Assembly (NCBI GenBank): GCA_011525685.1
Contig: WYBW01000134.1
Span: 1-44,568 of the forward strand
DNA length: 44,568 nt
Direction of reading: 5' to 3'
Source: Verrucomicrobiia bacterium
Lineage (GTDB): Bacteria > Verrucomicrobiota > Verrucomicrobiia > Limisphaerales > JADLHS01
Numbering within the stretch: position 1 is the first letter of the stretch; the number at the start of each line of letters is the position of its first letter. The notes beneath the pieces were generated by a model. The model did no database searches. It was not told the origin of the DNA and saw only the letters and a program-made list of their open reading frames with translations. This document shows, in pieces, positions 24,400 to 33,004 of the stretch. The translations under genes were made by a program, and so were the position numbers.

Positions 24400-25533
24400 C
24401 TATTGAGTTGCCGGCGGCAGACTCAGATAGGCGAGTCCGAGCGGAAGCGTGGTGACTTCCCGTCCGATGTCGGGAAAATGACTGAACTGAATCAACCGCT
24501 CGCGGACCTCGGGGAAATGCCGGCCCAATCGCCCCCAACGCAACACCGCCGGGCGATACGTGTTGATCGGCTCCCCGCCTCCCACCGTGTCGCTGACCCG
24601 GTCGTCGGCCAGCAGAACGCGCTTCAACAAAGTTTGCCTCAGCCTCCCAAGGTCCTCGCGGGTGAAAACAATCCCCTGCTCGTGGCACAACGCCATGAAG
24701 TCCACGTTGATGGCGGCGTGAGAGATGTCCTCGAAGGAATCGGCCCGGCCTTCGAGTGGCGGCCAATAGGCCCAGACATACGAGCCATCGTCCATCGGGC
24801 GAAGACGGTGCTTCAGGAACTGCGCGAGGCGGGTGACTCGTTCGCGATGCTTCGGAGTGTTGGTCGCGTCGTCAATCGCCAGCCAGGCGCGGGCCAGCGC
24901 GTTCTGCATGTTCAGCGGCAGATGTTTTTTCAGATAAAGTGAATGAAGATAACCTTCGTCCGCGCCCGGTCCTTGGCAAAAATCGCCGTCATGGACCGCC
25001 ACCGCTTCCTGGGCAACTTTCAAGAGGCGATCCGCATCCTTGCTCCACTTTTCCCTCAACCTCGGGTCGTTGCGCACCACGGCGGCGAACCGCGCCATCG
25101 GTGCGACGATCATTCCCGTGTGAACCGCCCAGACGTAGCGGGCGCCTTTCGAGTAATTCGTCGAACCCCACGCGGACGCAACCGTGTCGCGGAATTCGTC
25201 CCGCAGACCTTGCCGGTCGTCGCGGGACATGGTGATCCAGCCGCTCAGTTTGACCGCCAGCCCGGCATACTTCGGGTCGCGCGTGGCGTCGAGCATTTCG
25301 ACCAGTGCCGCGAGCCGGTAGCTTTCGCCCCAGGCAATCTCGCCGCCTTGGTGTGTGACCGGTTGCCGCACCGCGTTCTCGACGGCGGGAATCAGGACGC
25401 GGTCGAATCGCTCTCGGAGGTCCGTTGGCTGATACTGAGCCAGTGCCGACGGAAAAGCTCCGGGTAAGAGCAGCATTGCAGCGGAAATAATTGTTGCTTT
25501 CCCGAGACATGAACGAGTTGCGGGTGTGGGCAT
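24400..25533 (-). CDS. Secreted protein of probable alpha/alpha-toroid fold, function unassigned
   Basis: A 377-aa exported protein from ATG 25533 (MPTPATRSCLGKATIISAAM), with a signal peptide ending SALAQ. The remainder is almost wholly helical, with recurring helix pairs and motifs such as GESYRLAALVEML, YVWAVHTGM, GSYVWAYWP and EDISHAAINVDF. These resemble the (alpha/alpha)-barrels of glycan-active enzymes, including C5-epimerases and GH families. I cannot name the family. An acidic pair in SFEDISHA and a histidine are candidates for an active site. The stop codon lies next to MITE copy A. It is divergent from the Gfo/Idh dehydrogenase, which supports a role in sugar breakdown. Confidence 0.7.
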   Translation of the reverse strand: MPTPATRSCLGKATIISAAMLLLPGAFPSALAQYQPTDLRERFDRVLIPAVENAVRQPVTHQGGEIAWGESYRLAALVEMLDATRDPKYAGLAVKLSGWITMSRDDRQGLRDEFRDTVASAWGSTNYSKGARYVWAVHTGMIVAPMARFAAVVRNDPRLREKWSKDADRLLKVAQEAVAVHDGDFCQGPGADEGYLHSLYLKKHLPLNMQNALARAWLAIDDATNTPKHRERVTRLAQFLKHRLRPMDDGSYVWAYWPPLEGRADSFEDISHAAINVDFMALCHEQGIVFTREDLGRLRQTLLKRVLLADDRVSDTVGGGEPINTYRPAVLRWGRLGRHFPEVRERLIQFSHFPDIGREVTTLPLGLAYLSLPPATQ

Positions 25534-25743
25534 GGCCAACCTTGGCGTGAAAGCCGGTGGAAAATCAATGCTCTCTTGAACCAGTTCACCATCATGGACG
25601 ATCACCGGGAGCGCCCGCATACCTGCCGGCGTCCTTCAGTGTCGCAGTTGAGAACTCACCGGCAGGAGTGCCGGCACTCCCAGTGGAGCAATTCTGTATT
25701 TCCACTGCTGCGGCTTTCTGGCTGAATCCACGGCACAGAAGTT

Positions 25744-26829
25744 ATGAGCAAAACCAAAGTCGCCGTGCTGGGCGCCGGTTTCATCGCCGACATTCACCTC
25801 GAATCGTATCACCGCTTCGTGCCGGATGCGGAGGTGGTGGCGGTTTACACACGCAACGCGGACAAGGCGGAGGCCTTCGCGCGCAAGCATCATGTCACCC
25901 GCTCGTTTACGGACCTTGAGAAAGCCATCACGGAATCGGGTTGCGACGTGGTGGATGTTTGCGTGCCGAATTTTCTGCATCATCGCGCGGTGATGACTGC
26001 GGCCAAGGCGGGCAAACACGTCATCATCGAGAAACCTTTGAGCCTGACCTTGGAGGACGCCGACGAAATGATCGCCGCCTGCAAGACGGCCAAGGTGAAG
26101 CTGATGTACGCCGAGGAACTTTGCTTTGCACCGAAGTATGAGCGCGTGCGTTTGTTGGCGAACGAAGGTGCGTTTGGGAAGATTTACATGCTCAAGCAGG
26201 CCGAGAAGCACAGCGGGCCGCACAGCGACTGGTTTTACGACATCAACCAGTCTGGCGGCGGGGTCATCATGGACATGGGTTGTCATGCGCTGGCGTGGTT
26301 TCGGTGGATGCTGGGCGGACGACCACGTGCCATCAGCGTGCAGGCGCATTTGCAAACCGGTCTGATTCACGAAGGTCGCACGCGCGGCGAGGAGAACTCG
26401 GTGGTGATGGTCGAGTTCGAGGGCGGTGTCATCGGCGTTGCGGAAAACAGTTGGGCCAAGCCCGGCGGCATGGATGACAGCGCGGAAGTGTATGGCACGG
26501 GCGGCGTGTGTTACGCGGACCTGTTCCAAGGCAACGCGGCGCTCACTTACAGCGAGCGCGGTTACGGTTACGCCATGGAAAAGGCCGGCTCGACCAGGGG
26601 CTGGACCTTCACCGTCTTCGAGGAAGCTTTCAACCAGGGTTATCCCCAGGAACTCAAACACTTCATCGAGTGCGTTCGCGAGGACAAGCAGCCGCTCGTC
26701 ACGGGTGAAGACGGCCGCGCGGTGCTGGAATTGATTTATGCGGCCTATCACTCGGCAGGCACGGGGCAGAAGGTCACGTTGCCGTTTCACGCAAAGGTGG
26801 CGAAGCCGATTGATTTGTGGTTGGGCTGA
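25744..26829 (+). CDS. Gfo/Idh/MocA family NAD(P)-dependent oxidoreductase
   Basis: A 361-aa cytoplasmic dehydrogenase of sugars, inositols or related polyols. The Rossmann fold has the dinucleotide motif GAGFIA (10-15), the nucleotide-binding strand VVAVYTRNADKAEAFA, and the catalytic-lysine motif EKP (96-98). The substrate-binding alpha/beta domain carries the conserved GGGVIMDMGCHALAW, whose histidine is at about 182. The start ATG 25744 is at the usual position. It stands upstream of NagB on the same strand, with a gap of about 205 bases that contains an inverted pair of palindromes. The exact substrate cannot be set. Amino sugar or uronic acid metabolism would suit the neighbours. Confidence 0.93.
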   Translation: MSKTKVAVLGAGFIADIHLESYHRFVPDAEVVAVYTRNADKAEAFARKHHVTRSFTDLEKAITESGCDVVDVCVPNFLHHRAVMTAAKAGKHVIIEKPLSLTLEDADEMIAACKTAKVKLMYAEELCFAPKYERVRLLANEGAFGKIYMLKQAEKHSGPHSDWFYDINQSGGGVIMDMGCHALAWFRWMLGGRPRAISVQAHLQTGLIHEGRTRGEENSVVMVEFEGGVIGVAENSWAKPGGMDDSAEVYGTGGVCYADLFQGNAALTYSERGYGYAMEKAGSTRGWTFTVFEEAFNQGYPQELKHFIECVREDKQPLVTGEDGRAVLELIYAAYHSAGTGQKVTLPFHAKVAKPIDLWLG

Positions 26830-26835
26830 GTAGCA

Positions 26836-26962
26836 GGACAGGCGTCGCGCCTGTCTCAAACATCCTCTTGAACTAAGTTCATAGGAGCATCTACAGAACT
26901 GAAGATCGTCACTGAAAAGTGAAACAAGCCCTCAATAATGGAGACAGGCGCGACGCCTGTCC
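26836..26962. repeat. Inverted pair of short palindromic repeats
   Basis: The palindromes GACAGGCGTCGCGCCTGTC (26837-26855) and GACAGGCGCGACGCCTGTC (26943-26961) face each other. With their flanks they form a perfect 22-bp inverted repeat (26836-26857 and 26941-26962) around 83 bases. The first begins 6 bases after the stop codon of the dehydrogenase gene. Confidence 0.85.
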
Positions 26963-27034
26963 CACGTTGTCAGTCGGCCCAGACCCGGCGTTTATAGGTT
27001 GTAGGGTTCCGTCTGAGCCAGACTTGAAACTGTC

Positions 27035-27751
27035 ATGCAAATAGTTCAGTTCGATTCAGAAATCGCCTGGGCACACTCCATCGCCGATCGCTGGTGTGAG
27101 CGCCTCCGTGCGACTCCGTCCCTCCGGATGTGTTTGCCCGCGGGTCACACACCCGTGCCGGTTTACGCGGAGATGGTGAACGCCGTGAAATCGGGCCTCG
27201 TCTCTTTCGCCCACGCCGAGGTTTTCACGCTCGACGAATTTGGCCAGCTCGCGCCGGATGATGCCGGACGCTGCACCCAGCAACTGCGTCGCAGCTTGAT
27301 TGACCACATTGATCTGCCGCCCGACCGCTTTCATTTCCTGCGCACCGAGGCGGCTGATCTGGCGGAGGAATGTCGGCAATACGATTTGGCCATCGGCCGC
27401 GGTTTCGATCTGACGCTGCTGGGCATCGGGCTTAACGGCCACCTGGGGATGAACGAGCCAGGCACGCCAGTTGAGAGCACGACGCATCGAGCAGAGTTGC
27501 ACGCCAGCACAGTCGCGGCTTCGCGCCGATATTTGAGTCACACGCACGCACCGACCTGGGGCGTGACCGTCGGCATGAAACACCTGCTTGAATCGAAGGA
27601 GGTCTGGCTGCTGGCCGGTGGTCCGAACAAGGCGGAGATTGTTCGTCGCACATTTCAGGGGGCAATCACTCCCGCGGTTCCCTCCTCAATGCTGCGACAG
27701 CATCCAAATTGTATTCTGTTCGTGGACGCGGGGGCCGGGGCGGGTCTTTAG
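27035..27751 (+). CDS. nagB: Glucosamine-6-phosphate deaminase
   Basis: A 238-aa cytoplasmic enzyme converting glucosamine 6-phosphate to fructose 6-phosphate and ammonia. Key features are D67 in TLDEFG (the proton-transfer aspartate), the LLGIGLNGHLGMNEPG block (128-143) with catalytic H136 and E141, and the THRAELHAST loop. The asparagine in LNGH is the form found in Bacillus-type NagB rather than the DGH of E. coli. The length matches the short bacterial class without an allosteric C-terminal extension. The start is ATG 27035. It lies downstream of a Gfo/Idh dehydrogenase and converges with a secreted repeat protein 17 bases away. Confidence 0.9.
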   Translation: MQIVQFDSEIAWAHSIADRWCERLRATPSLRMCLPAGHTPVPVYAEMVNAVKSGLVSFAHAEVFTLDEFGQLAPDDAGRCTQQLRRSLIDHIDLPPDRFHFLRTEAADLAEECRQYDLAIGRGFDLTLLGIGLNGHLGMNEPGTPVESTTHRAELHASTVAASRRYLSHTHAPTWGVTVGMKHLLESKEVWLLAGGPNKAEIVRRTFQGAITPAVPSSMLRQHPNCILFVDAGAGAGL

Positions 27752-27768
27752 GTTTACCAACGGAGAAG

Positions 27769-29268
27769 CTACCAGTGGCGTAAGCGGTAGAAGGCATTCG
27801 TCCCCGGGGAGTTGGTGTCCTCGAACGAAAGTTCCGGCACGATTTCACTCAAGGGCGCGAAAGGGCCGGCCACATCGCCCGCCCGCTCCACTTGAAACAC
27901 CCGACCCTCGCCCTGCCATTGCAGTTCCACCACCCCGCTCGCCGGGTTGCGATGGACGCTCTCAAACCGCGGCGCGGCGGGCAGGGGTGTCGAATCGCTG
28001 ACGATGAAAAGTCCGTCCAGCCCGAAATCCGCCAGGTCTTCCAAGGGCGCAAAACGATTGAGCAATTCCAGGTTGCGGAACACGACGTATCCTTGGTCAC
28101 TCAACAAATCGCCGTGGCCGTAGTGCTCAAAGTGTTGGCCGTAAAAGCCTTCCTCCGTGGAGAACCAGATTTCGCCGCTCGGCCAGACCCAAAGCGCATC
28201 CAAACCGTAATCCTTCTTGGTGTCCGCCGGATTGAATCGCGTGATGAGTTGCTCGTTGGTTCTAAGGACCTGGCCCCGGCTGGAAAGCAGATCGCCTCTG
28301 CGGATCGTGCGTCCCAGAGTTTCCGAGAAAAAGTCCTGCTCGATGGAGAAATAGACTTCGTCACTGCTCATCGTGTGCAACGCATTGAGGCCTTGGTCGG
28401 CTGGAGGAGGCAGGGGGCCGAATGCTCTGCTTAACTCCGCATAACTCTGCAGGACACGTCCCCGGTTGGACAGCGCGTCGCCCTCGTGCAGTTGAATGCC
28501 CAGCGTTTCGCTGAACCCGCCTTCCTCCGTCGAGAAGCCAATCTCGCTCTTGGGCAGGATGTCCAGCGCGTCCAAGCCCAGGTCTGGCACCACCGGCATG
28601 AAGCCCAGCCGCGCGGTGAGTTCATGTTGACGCTTTACGACGCGGCCGGCGGACGAGATCACATCACCGCCGCTGACGTAGTTCGTGGCTGACGCCGGCT
28701 CTCCCGGATGAAATCCGTGCTTCGTCGAGAACCAGATTTCCCGGAGCGGCGCGGCAGCCAGTTCCAGCCCGTAAACCTGGGTGAGGCTGCCGTTGGTTTG
28801 GAAAAGTTGAATCTTGATCATGGGCCAGAGCCGCTCCACCAGGCCGGTGACATTCGTCATGTAACACAAAGTCTTGGTTGCTCCGTTATCAATCTCAACC
28901 TCCAGCGACATTGCCTGAAGCAAAGCGACCTCTCCGCCCAATTGAAAAGTCCCCTGACCCGACACCTTGTAAAAATGGCCGAACGGAGCACCGGCGGTGA
29001 ACGAGATGTTCTGGACTGCGTAACGGGTGAAGAGCGGATGTTCCTCGAGCAACTGCAAATCGAACTTGCCGCGCATGGGCGCCACGATGGGCAGCCGGTC
29101 GCAAATCGGGCAATCGTCGGTCAACTGGCTGCCTTCGAGAAGCGTGTAAGTCCACGGCCGGGTCGTTTCCGGCAACGGTTGGCCCACGACATGTCCACTG
29201 ATTCCGACCACGATGCTCGTCGTCACAATGGTCGCGAGGATGCGTTCGCCGATGCTTGAATGTCGCAT
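27769..29268 (-). CDS. Secreted protein with four 62-65-residue repeats, family not recognised
   Basis: A 499-aa exported protein. The start is ATG 29268, preceded by a good ribosome site (GGAGGT), and opens a signal peptide ending VVGQ. The N-terminal ~150 residues hold a CPICDR pair and beta strands. Four tandem repeats follow, starting near residues 177, 242, 304 and 366. Each carries E-I/V-x-F-S-T/I-E, then LGxxIxxGDxLSxxGxV, then an ELxxRF segment and a GLDAL turn. The last ~70 residues form the beta domain common to other secreted proteins here (VVELQWQGEGRVFQVER...NAFYRLRHW). The repeats could build a beta-propeller or solenoid. A carbohydrate-binding or structural role is possible but not shown. 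Confidence 0.75.
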   Translation of the reverse strand: MRHSSIGERILATIVTTSIVVGISGHVVGQPLPETTRPWTYTLLEGSQLTDDCPICDRLPIVAPMRGKFDLQLLEEHPLFTRYAVQNISFTAGAPFGHFYKVSGQGTFQLGGEVALLQAMSLEVEIDNGATKTLCYMTNVTGLVERLWPMIKIQLFQTNGSLTQVYGLELAAAPLREIWFSTKHGFHPGEPASATNYVSGGDVISSAGRVVKRQHELTARLGFMPVVPDLGLDALDILPKSEIGFSTEEGGFSETLGIQLHEGDALSNRGRVLQSYAELSRAFGPLPPPADQGLNALHTMSSDEVYFSIEQDFFSETLGRTIRRGDLLSSRGQVLRTNEQLITRFNPADTKKDYGLDALWVWPSGEIWFSTEEGFYGQHFEHYGHGDLLSDQGYVVFRNLELLNRFAPLEDLADFGLDGLFIVSDSTPLPAAPRFESVHRNPASGVVELQWQGEGRVFQVERAGDVAGPFAPLSEIVPELSFEDTNSPGTNAFYRLRHW

Positions 29269-29384
29269 ACTACCTCCGGGCTTGGGCGGCACGCGCAGTG
29301 TTCCGCAGGTCCGCACTTTCATCATCCACAATTACAGATTCACCACCTGCGCTCAATTGTCCATCCAACAATCGGTGCGATTGA

Positions 29385-29596
29385 GGCGCATCTCATTTTC
29401 TTGGTGAGTGTCACCGGGGCGGCGCCGTAGCGCAGACTTCCCGTCTGCCGGATCGCGGATTTCCAATCCGCCAACGCGGCGGACTCCTGGCCTGCCACGC
29501 CGTGCCTGGGCCAGCCGACTGGAAGTCGGCGATACCGCAGGTTGGGAAACCTGCGCTACATTAAGAATCGCGACCTGCAATAAACTGAGATGCGCC
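29385..29596. repeat. 212-bp MITE-like element, copy B (inverted)
   Basis: This is the same element as copy A in the opposite orientation: GGCGCATCTCATTTTCTTG at 29385-29403 and its partner at 29574-29596 (tip GAGATGCGCC). The internal palindromes are retained, for example GCAGGTTGGGAAACCTGC and GCCGACTGGAAGTCGGC. Fifteen bases on the left side (about 29404-29418) differ from the other copies. Confidence 0.9.
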
Positions 29597-29743
29597 ATTA
29601 CAATTGGAGGGGGCGGTCAATCGGTGGAACTGCTCGCGCTGCGAGCAGTGGTTCACCCCTTGAGCACCACCTCCATCCGCCCCGCTCATCGCCCCAGCCT
29701 TGACTCTCCGGTTTACGGCCATCACCTTTGCGCCACGCAGCCC

Positions 29744-32700
29744 ATGACGTTCACAGCATCCACGCGGGCACTCCTGCTTGCCATGCCATCGTGCCTGGCC
29801 GCGACGGTTCTTGCGCAATTGCCGCCCCCGGCCGACCACCCGATTGAGTTCGTCAAAGATGTGCTGCCGATTCTGACAAAGCATTGTCTGACGTGCCATG
29901 GACCGGACCGGCAGGAAGGCGATTTTCGACTCGATCAAAAGACGTTTGCCATGCAAGGAGGCGAATCCGGACCGGCTATTCTGCCGGGCAAGAGCGCGGA
30001 GAGCCGGTTGATTCACTTGGTCGCGGGAGTGGAGAAGGACCGCGTGATGCCGAAAAAAGGTGACCGCCTGACGAACGAACAGATTGGAATTTTGCGCGCC
30101 TGGATTGATCAGGGCGCTGCTTGGCCGGATGGCTTGGTTCTTAGCGATGGTTCAAACAAAGCCGATTTATGGACCTTCAAGCCCGCGACCAAGCCGACTC
30201 CGCCCGCAGTTAAGAATGGAGGCTGGGTGCGCAATCCCGTGGACCGGTTCATCCTGTCAAAGCTGGAGCAGGAAAAGCTTTCTCCATCGCCCGAAGCCGA
30301 CCGGCGCACGCTGATTCGCCGGCTCAGTTTCGATTTGAACGGTTTGCCACCAAGTCCCGAGGAGGTGCGAGAGTTTCAGAAAAGCTCTGACCCGCAGGCT
30401 TACGAGAAACTGGTGGATCGGTTGCTCGCTTCGCCCCGCTACGGTGAACGCTGGGCGCGACACTGGCTGGATGTGGTGCATTTCGGCGAGACGCACGGTT
30501 ATGACAAGGACAAGCCGCGCCGCAACGCCTGGCCGTACCGCGATTACGTGATTCGCTCGTTCAACGACGACAAGCCTTACTCGCGGTTTGTTCAGGAGCA
30601 ACTGGCCGGCGACGTTTTGTTCCCGGACGAACCTGACGGTGTCGTGGCCACGGGCTTCATCGCCGCCGGGCCGTGGGATTACGTCGGCCACGTGGAATTG
30701 CCCGAGAGCAAGACGGACGGCCTGATCGCGCGCTACAACGACCGCGACGACATGGTGATGACAACGATGTCCACGTTTCAAAGCCTCACGGTCCATTGCG
30801 CGCGCTGCCACGACCACAAGTTTGACCCGATTTCGCAACGGGAATACTACGCGTTGCAGGCTGTTTTCGCCGGCGTGGATCGGGCGGACCGGACTTATGA
30901 TGCCGACCCGGCGACACACGCGGGCCGTCGGCGATTGATGGCGGAAAGGCAACTCGTCGAAGAAAAGTTTGCGGTGCTGACGAATGAACTCGCCAGAATT
31001 ACCAGTACGGAAATCGCGCAACTCGACGCTCGGCTGGCCGAGGCCAACGAACAACTCGCGACGCTGCCCAAACCCAGCGACGGGAAGAAAAGCCCCAGCA
31101 ACGGCTACCACAGTGAGATCGCCTCCGATTCGGAAACCACGAAATGGGTGGAGGTTGATCTCGGCAAAACTGTGAGCGTGGACGAAGTGCGACTGGTGCC
31201 GGCGCGGCCAACGGATTTTCCGGACACGCCGGGCTTTGGTTTTCCACTACGATTCCGCGTCACTTTGTCCGAGTGGCCGGATGCGGGAAATGTTGACGTG
31301 CTGGTTGATCACACGAGCGCGGATTTTGCGAATCCCGGCGACAAGCCAGTCGTGTTGGCAGCAAACGGGCTGAGGGCGCGATATGTGCGGGTCACCGCCA
31401 CGCGGCTTTGGGAACGAACCAAGGATTACGTGTTCGCACTGGGCGAGCTTCAGGTTTTCTCCAGTTCAACCAACGCGGCGCGTGGCGCAAGGGTGACGGC
31501 GCTGGACTCCATCGAGGCTGGGCGTTGGTCCAGAAAGTATCTTGTGGATGGTTATGACAGCCGCTCGTCGCTCCAGCAGGAACGGGCCTCCGAGTCGCGG
31601 TTGGCTGAACGCAAGGAGCTGGAGTCCGAACTCAGCTCACTCGGGGCAGAACGAGAACGGCAGTTGTTCTCGCTGATGGACGCGAAGAAGCTTGCCGAGT
31701 GGACCGCGGTGACCAATCGGCTGGAAGAATTGAACCGCGAGTTGTCCGCACTGCCGGCGCCACAGAAGGTCTTTGCCGCGGCCTCCAGCTTTGCGCCGGA
31801 AGGCAGCTTCGTGCCGCCCAATGGTCCGCGGCCGGTTCATTTTCTGAGACGCGGCGACGTGAAGCGGCCGGAGGAATTGATGAAGGCCGGCGCGCTTTCG
31901 TGCGTGCCGGGTGTGTCGGCGGAGTTGCGCATTGAAGACGCGCGCGAGGAGGGAAATCGCCGCGCGGCACTGGCGAAGTGGATCACCGATTCGCGCAACC
32001 ACCTCACGCGGCGTTCCCTGGTCAACCGCGTATGGCATTACCACTTTGGACGCGGCATCGTGGAGACGCCGAACGACTTTGGCCAGATGGGCGGCAGACC
32101 CAGCCATCCCGAATTGCTAGACTGGCTGGCATTCTGGTTTCAGGAGAACGGCGAGTCATTCAAGAAGCTTCATCGCCTGATTCTGACCAGTGCCACTTAC
32201 CGGCAATCTTCAGCGCCGGATGCGCAGAAGGAGAACCTCGATGCGGACAATCGTTGGCTCTGGCGCATGAACCGGCAACGGCTCGACGCGGAATCGGTTC
32301 GCGACGCCATGCTGGCGGTCAGTGGCACGCTGGACCTGACCATGGGCGGACCTTCGGTGCAGCAGTTCGTTTTCAAGGATGACCATTCGCCGGTTTACGA
32401 TTACGCCCGCTACGACCCGAACAGTCCGGGCGGTGATCGCCGCAGCATCTATCGTTTCATTGTGCGGAGCATGACCGATCCCTTCATGGACACGCTGGAT
32501 TGTCCCGACCCCTCGGTGCTGGCGGATCGTCGGATGGTGACGACCACGGCGCTGCAAGCGCTGGCTTTGCTGAACAACCCGTTCGTGATCAAACAATCAC
32601 AGCGGCTGGCCGAGCGCCTCCGCGGCGAATCCAAGAATCCGAAAGAACAAGTCGAGGCAGCTTGCTGGCTCGTGTGGAATCGTTCGCCGACACAAGCGGA

Positions 32701-32794
32701 GGCAGGGCAGTTGACCCATTACGCTCAGAAACATGGACTGGAGAATTTCTGCCGCCTGCTGTTCAACAGCTCGGAGTTTGTGTTCCTCGATTAG
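29744..32794 (+). CDS. Secreted PSCyt1-DUF1549-DUF1553 (PSD1) cytochrome-like protein with discoidin-like insert
   Basis: A 1016-aa exported protein from ATG 29744 (MTFTASTRALLLAMPS), with a signal peptide ending LAQ. A c-type heme motif, C48-L-T-C-H52, and a possible distal methionine at M102 (VMPKKG) mark the PSCyt1 domain. The DUF1549/PSCyt2 domain starts at about 164 (NPVDRFILSKLE) and DUF1553/PSD1 at about 725 (TRRSLVNRVWHYHFGRGI). Between them is a coiled coil and an F5/8-type discoidin-like domain (about 460-585, KWVEVDLGKTVSVDEVRLV). Such proteins are abundant in Planctomycetes and Verrucomicrobia and are paired with DUF1501 proteins, as here. A redox role in sulfated polysaccharide use is often suggested. 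The frame is open upstream into MITE copy B but that part is not coding. Confidence 0.93.
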   Translation: MTFTASTRALLLAMPSCLAATVLAQLPPPADHPIEFVKDVLPILTKHCLTCHGPDRQEGDFRLDQKTFAMQGGESGPAILPGKSAESRLIHLVAGVEKDRVMPKKGDRLTNEQIGILRAWIDQGAAWPDGLVLSDGSNKADLWTFKPATKPTPPAVKNGGWVRNPVDRFILSKLEQEKLSPSPEADRRTLIRRLSFDLNGLPPSPEEVREFQKSSDPQAYEKLVDRLLASPRYGERWARHWLDVVHFGETHGYDKDKPRRNAWPYRDYVIRSFNDDKPYSRFVQEQLAGDVLFPDEPDGVVATGFIAAGPWDYVGHVELPESKTDGLIARYNDRDDMVMTTMSTFQSLTVHCARCHDHKFDPISQREYYALQAVFAGVDRADRTYDADPATHAGRRRLMAERQLVEEKFAVLTNELARITSTEIAQLDARLAEANEQLATLPKPSDGKKSPSNGYHSEIASDSETTKWVEVDLGKTVSVDEVRLVPARPTDFPDTPGFGFPLRFRVTLSEWPDAGNVDVLVDHTSADFANPGDKPVVLAANGLRARYVRVTATRLWERTKDYVFALGELQVFSSSTNAARGARVTALDSIEAGRWSRKYLVDGYDSRSSLQQERASESRLAERKELESELSSLGAERERQLFSLMDAKKLAEWTAVTNRLEELNRELSALPAPQKVFAAASSFAPEGSFVPPNGPRPVHFLRRGDVKRPEELMKAGALSCVPGVSAELRIEDAREEGNRRAALAKWITDSRNHLTRRSLVNRVWHYHFGRGIVETPNDFGQMGGRPSHPELLDWLAFWFQENGESFKKLHRLILTSATYRQSSAPDAQKENLDADNRWLWRMNRQRLDAESVRDAMLAVSGTLDLTMGGPSVQQFVFKDDHSPVYDYARYDPNSPGGDRRSIYRFIVRSMTDPFMDTLDCPDPSVLADRRMVTTTALQALALLNNPFVIKQSQRLAERLRGESKNPKEQVEAACWLVWNRSPTQAEAGQLTHYAQKHGLENFCRLLFNSSEFVFLD

Positions 32795-32831
32795 AATGAT
32801 GAAACCGCGATCGCAAGCTCTGGTCGGTGGC

Positions 32832-32872
32832 ACAGGCCTCCGGCCTGTTGTTTCAGGCGTCGCGCCTGAAAC
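32832..32872. repeat. Two adjacent variant palindromes after the PSD1 gene
   Basis: ACAGGCCTCCGGCCTGT (32832-32848) is followed at once by a 23-bp palindrome centred on CAGGCGTCGCGCCTG (32850-32872). Both are variants of the GACAGGCG...CGCCTGTC family. They start 37 bases after the PSD1 stop codon. Confidence 0.7.
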
Positions 32873-32938
32873 CACTATGGGCCAGGCGAAGGCAGTGAGA
32901 GATGCTGACAACTAACAACGCACGACTCTTGACGGAAT

Positions 32939-32953
32939 CCGGCGCGACGCCGG
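32939..32953. repeat. Variant palindrome CCGGCGCGACGCCGG
   Basis: A 6-bp stem with a CGA loop, identical in its centre (GGCGCGACGCC) to the short palindromic repeats elsewhere. It lies between the PSD1 and DUF1501 genes. Confidence 0.65.
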
Positions 32954-33004
32954 CTTTGACGGGCGTGACGTCCGTGCCACCCTCCTGCACATGACCAACT
33001 CCGT

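Noticed and set aside
24171..24402. Target-site duplication TCCTA around MITE copy A
   Set aside because: The right copy lies 2 bases beyond the element and the other two elements show no matching duplications, so it may be chance.
29408..29743. Upstream extension of the PSD1 gene into MITE copy B
   Set aside because: The added residues are translated repeat sequence. The signal peptide begins at ATG 29744.
26836..33000. CRISPR array
   Set aside because: The palindromes are irregularly spaced, vary in sequence and orientation, and have no spacers of constant length or cas genes nearby.
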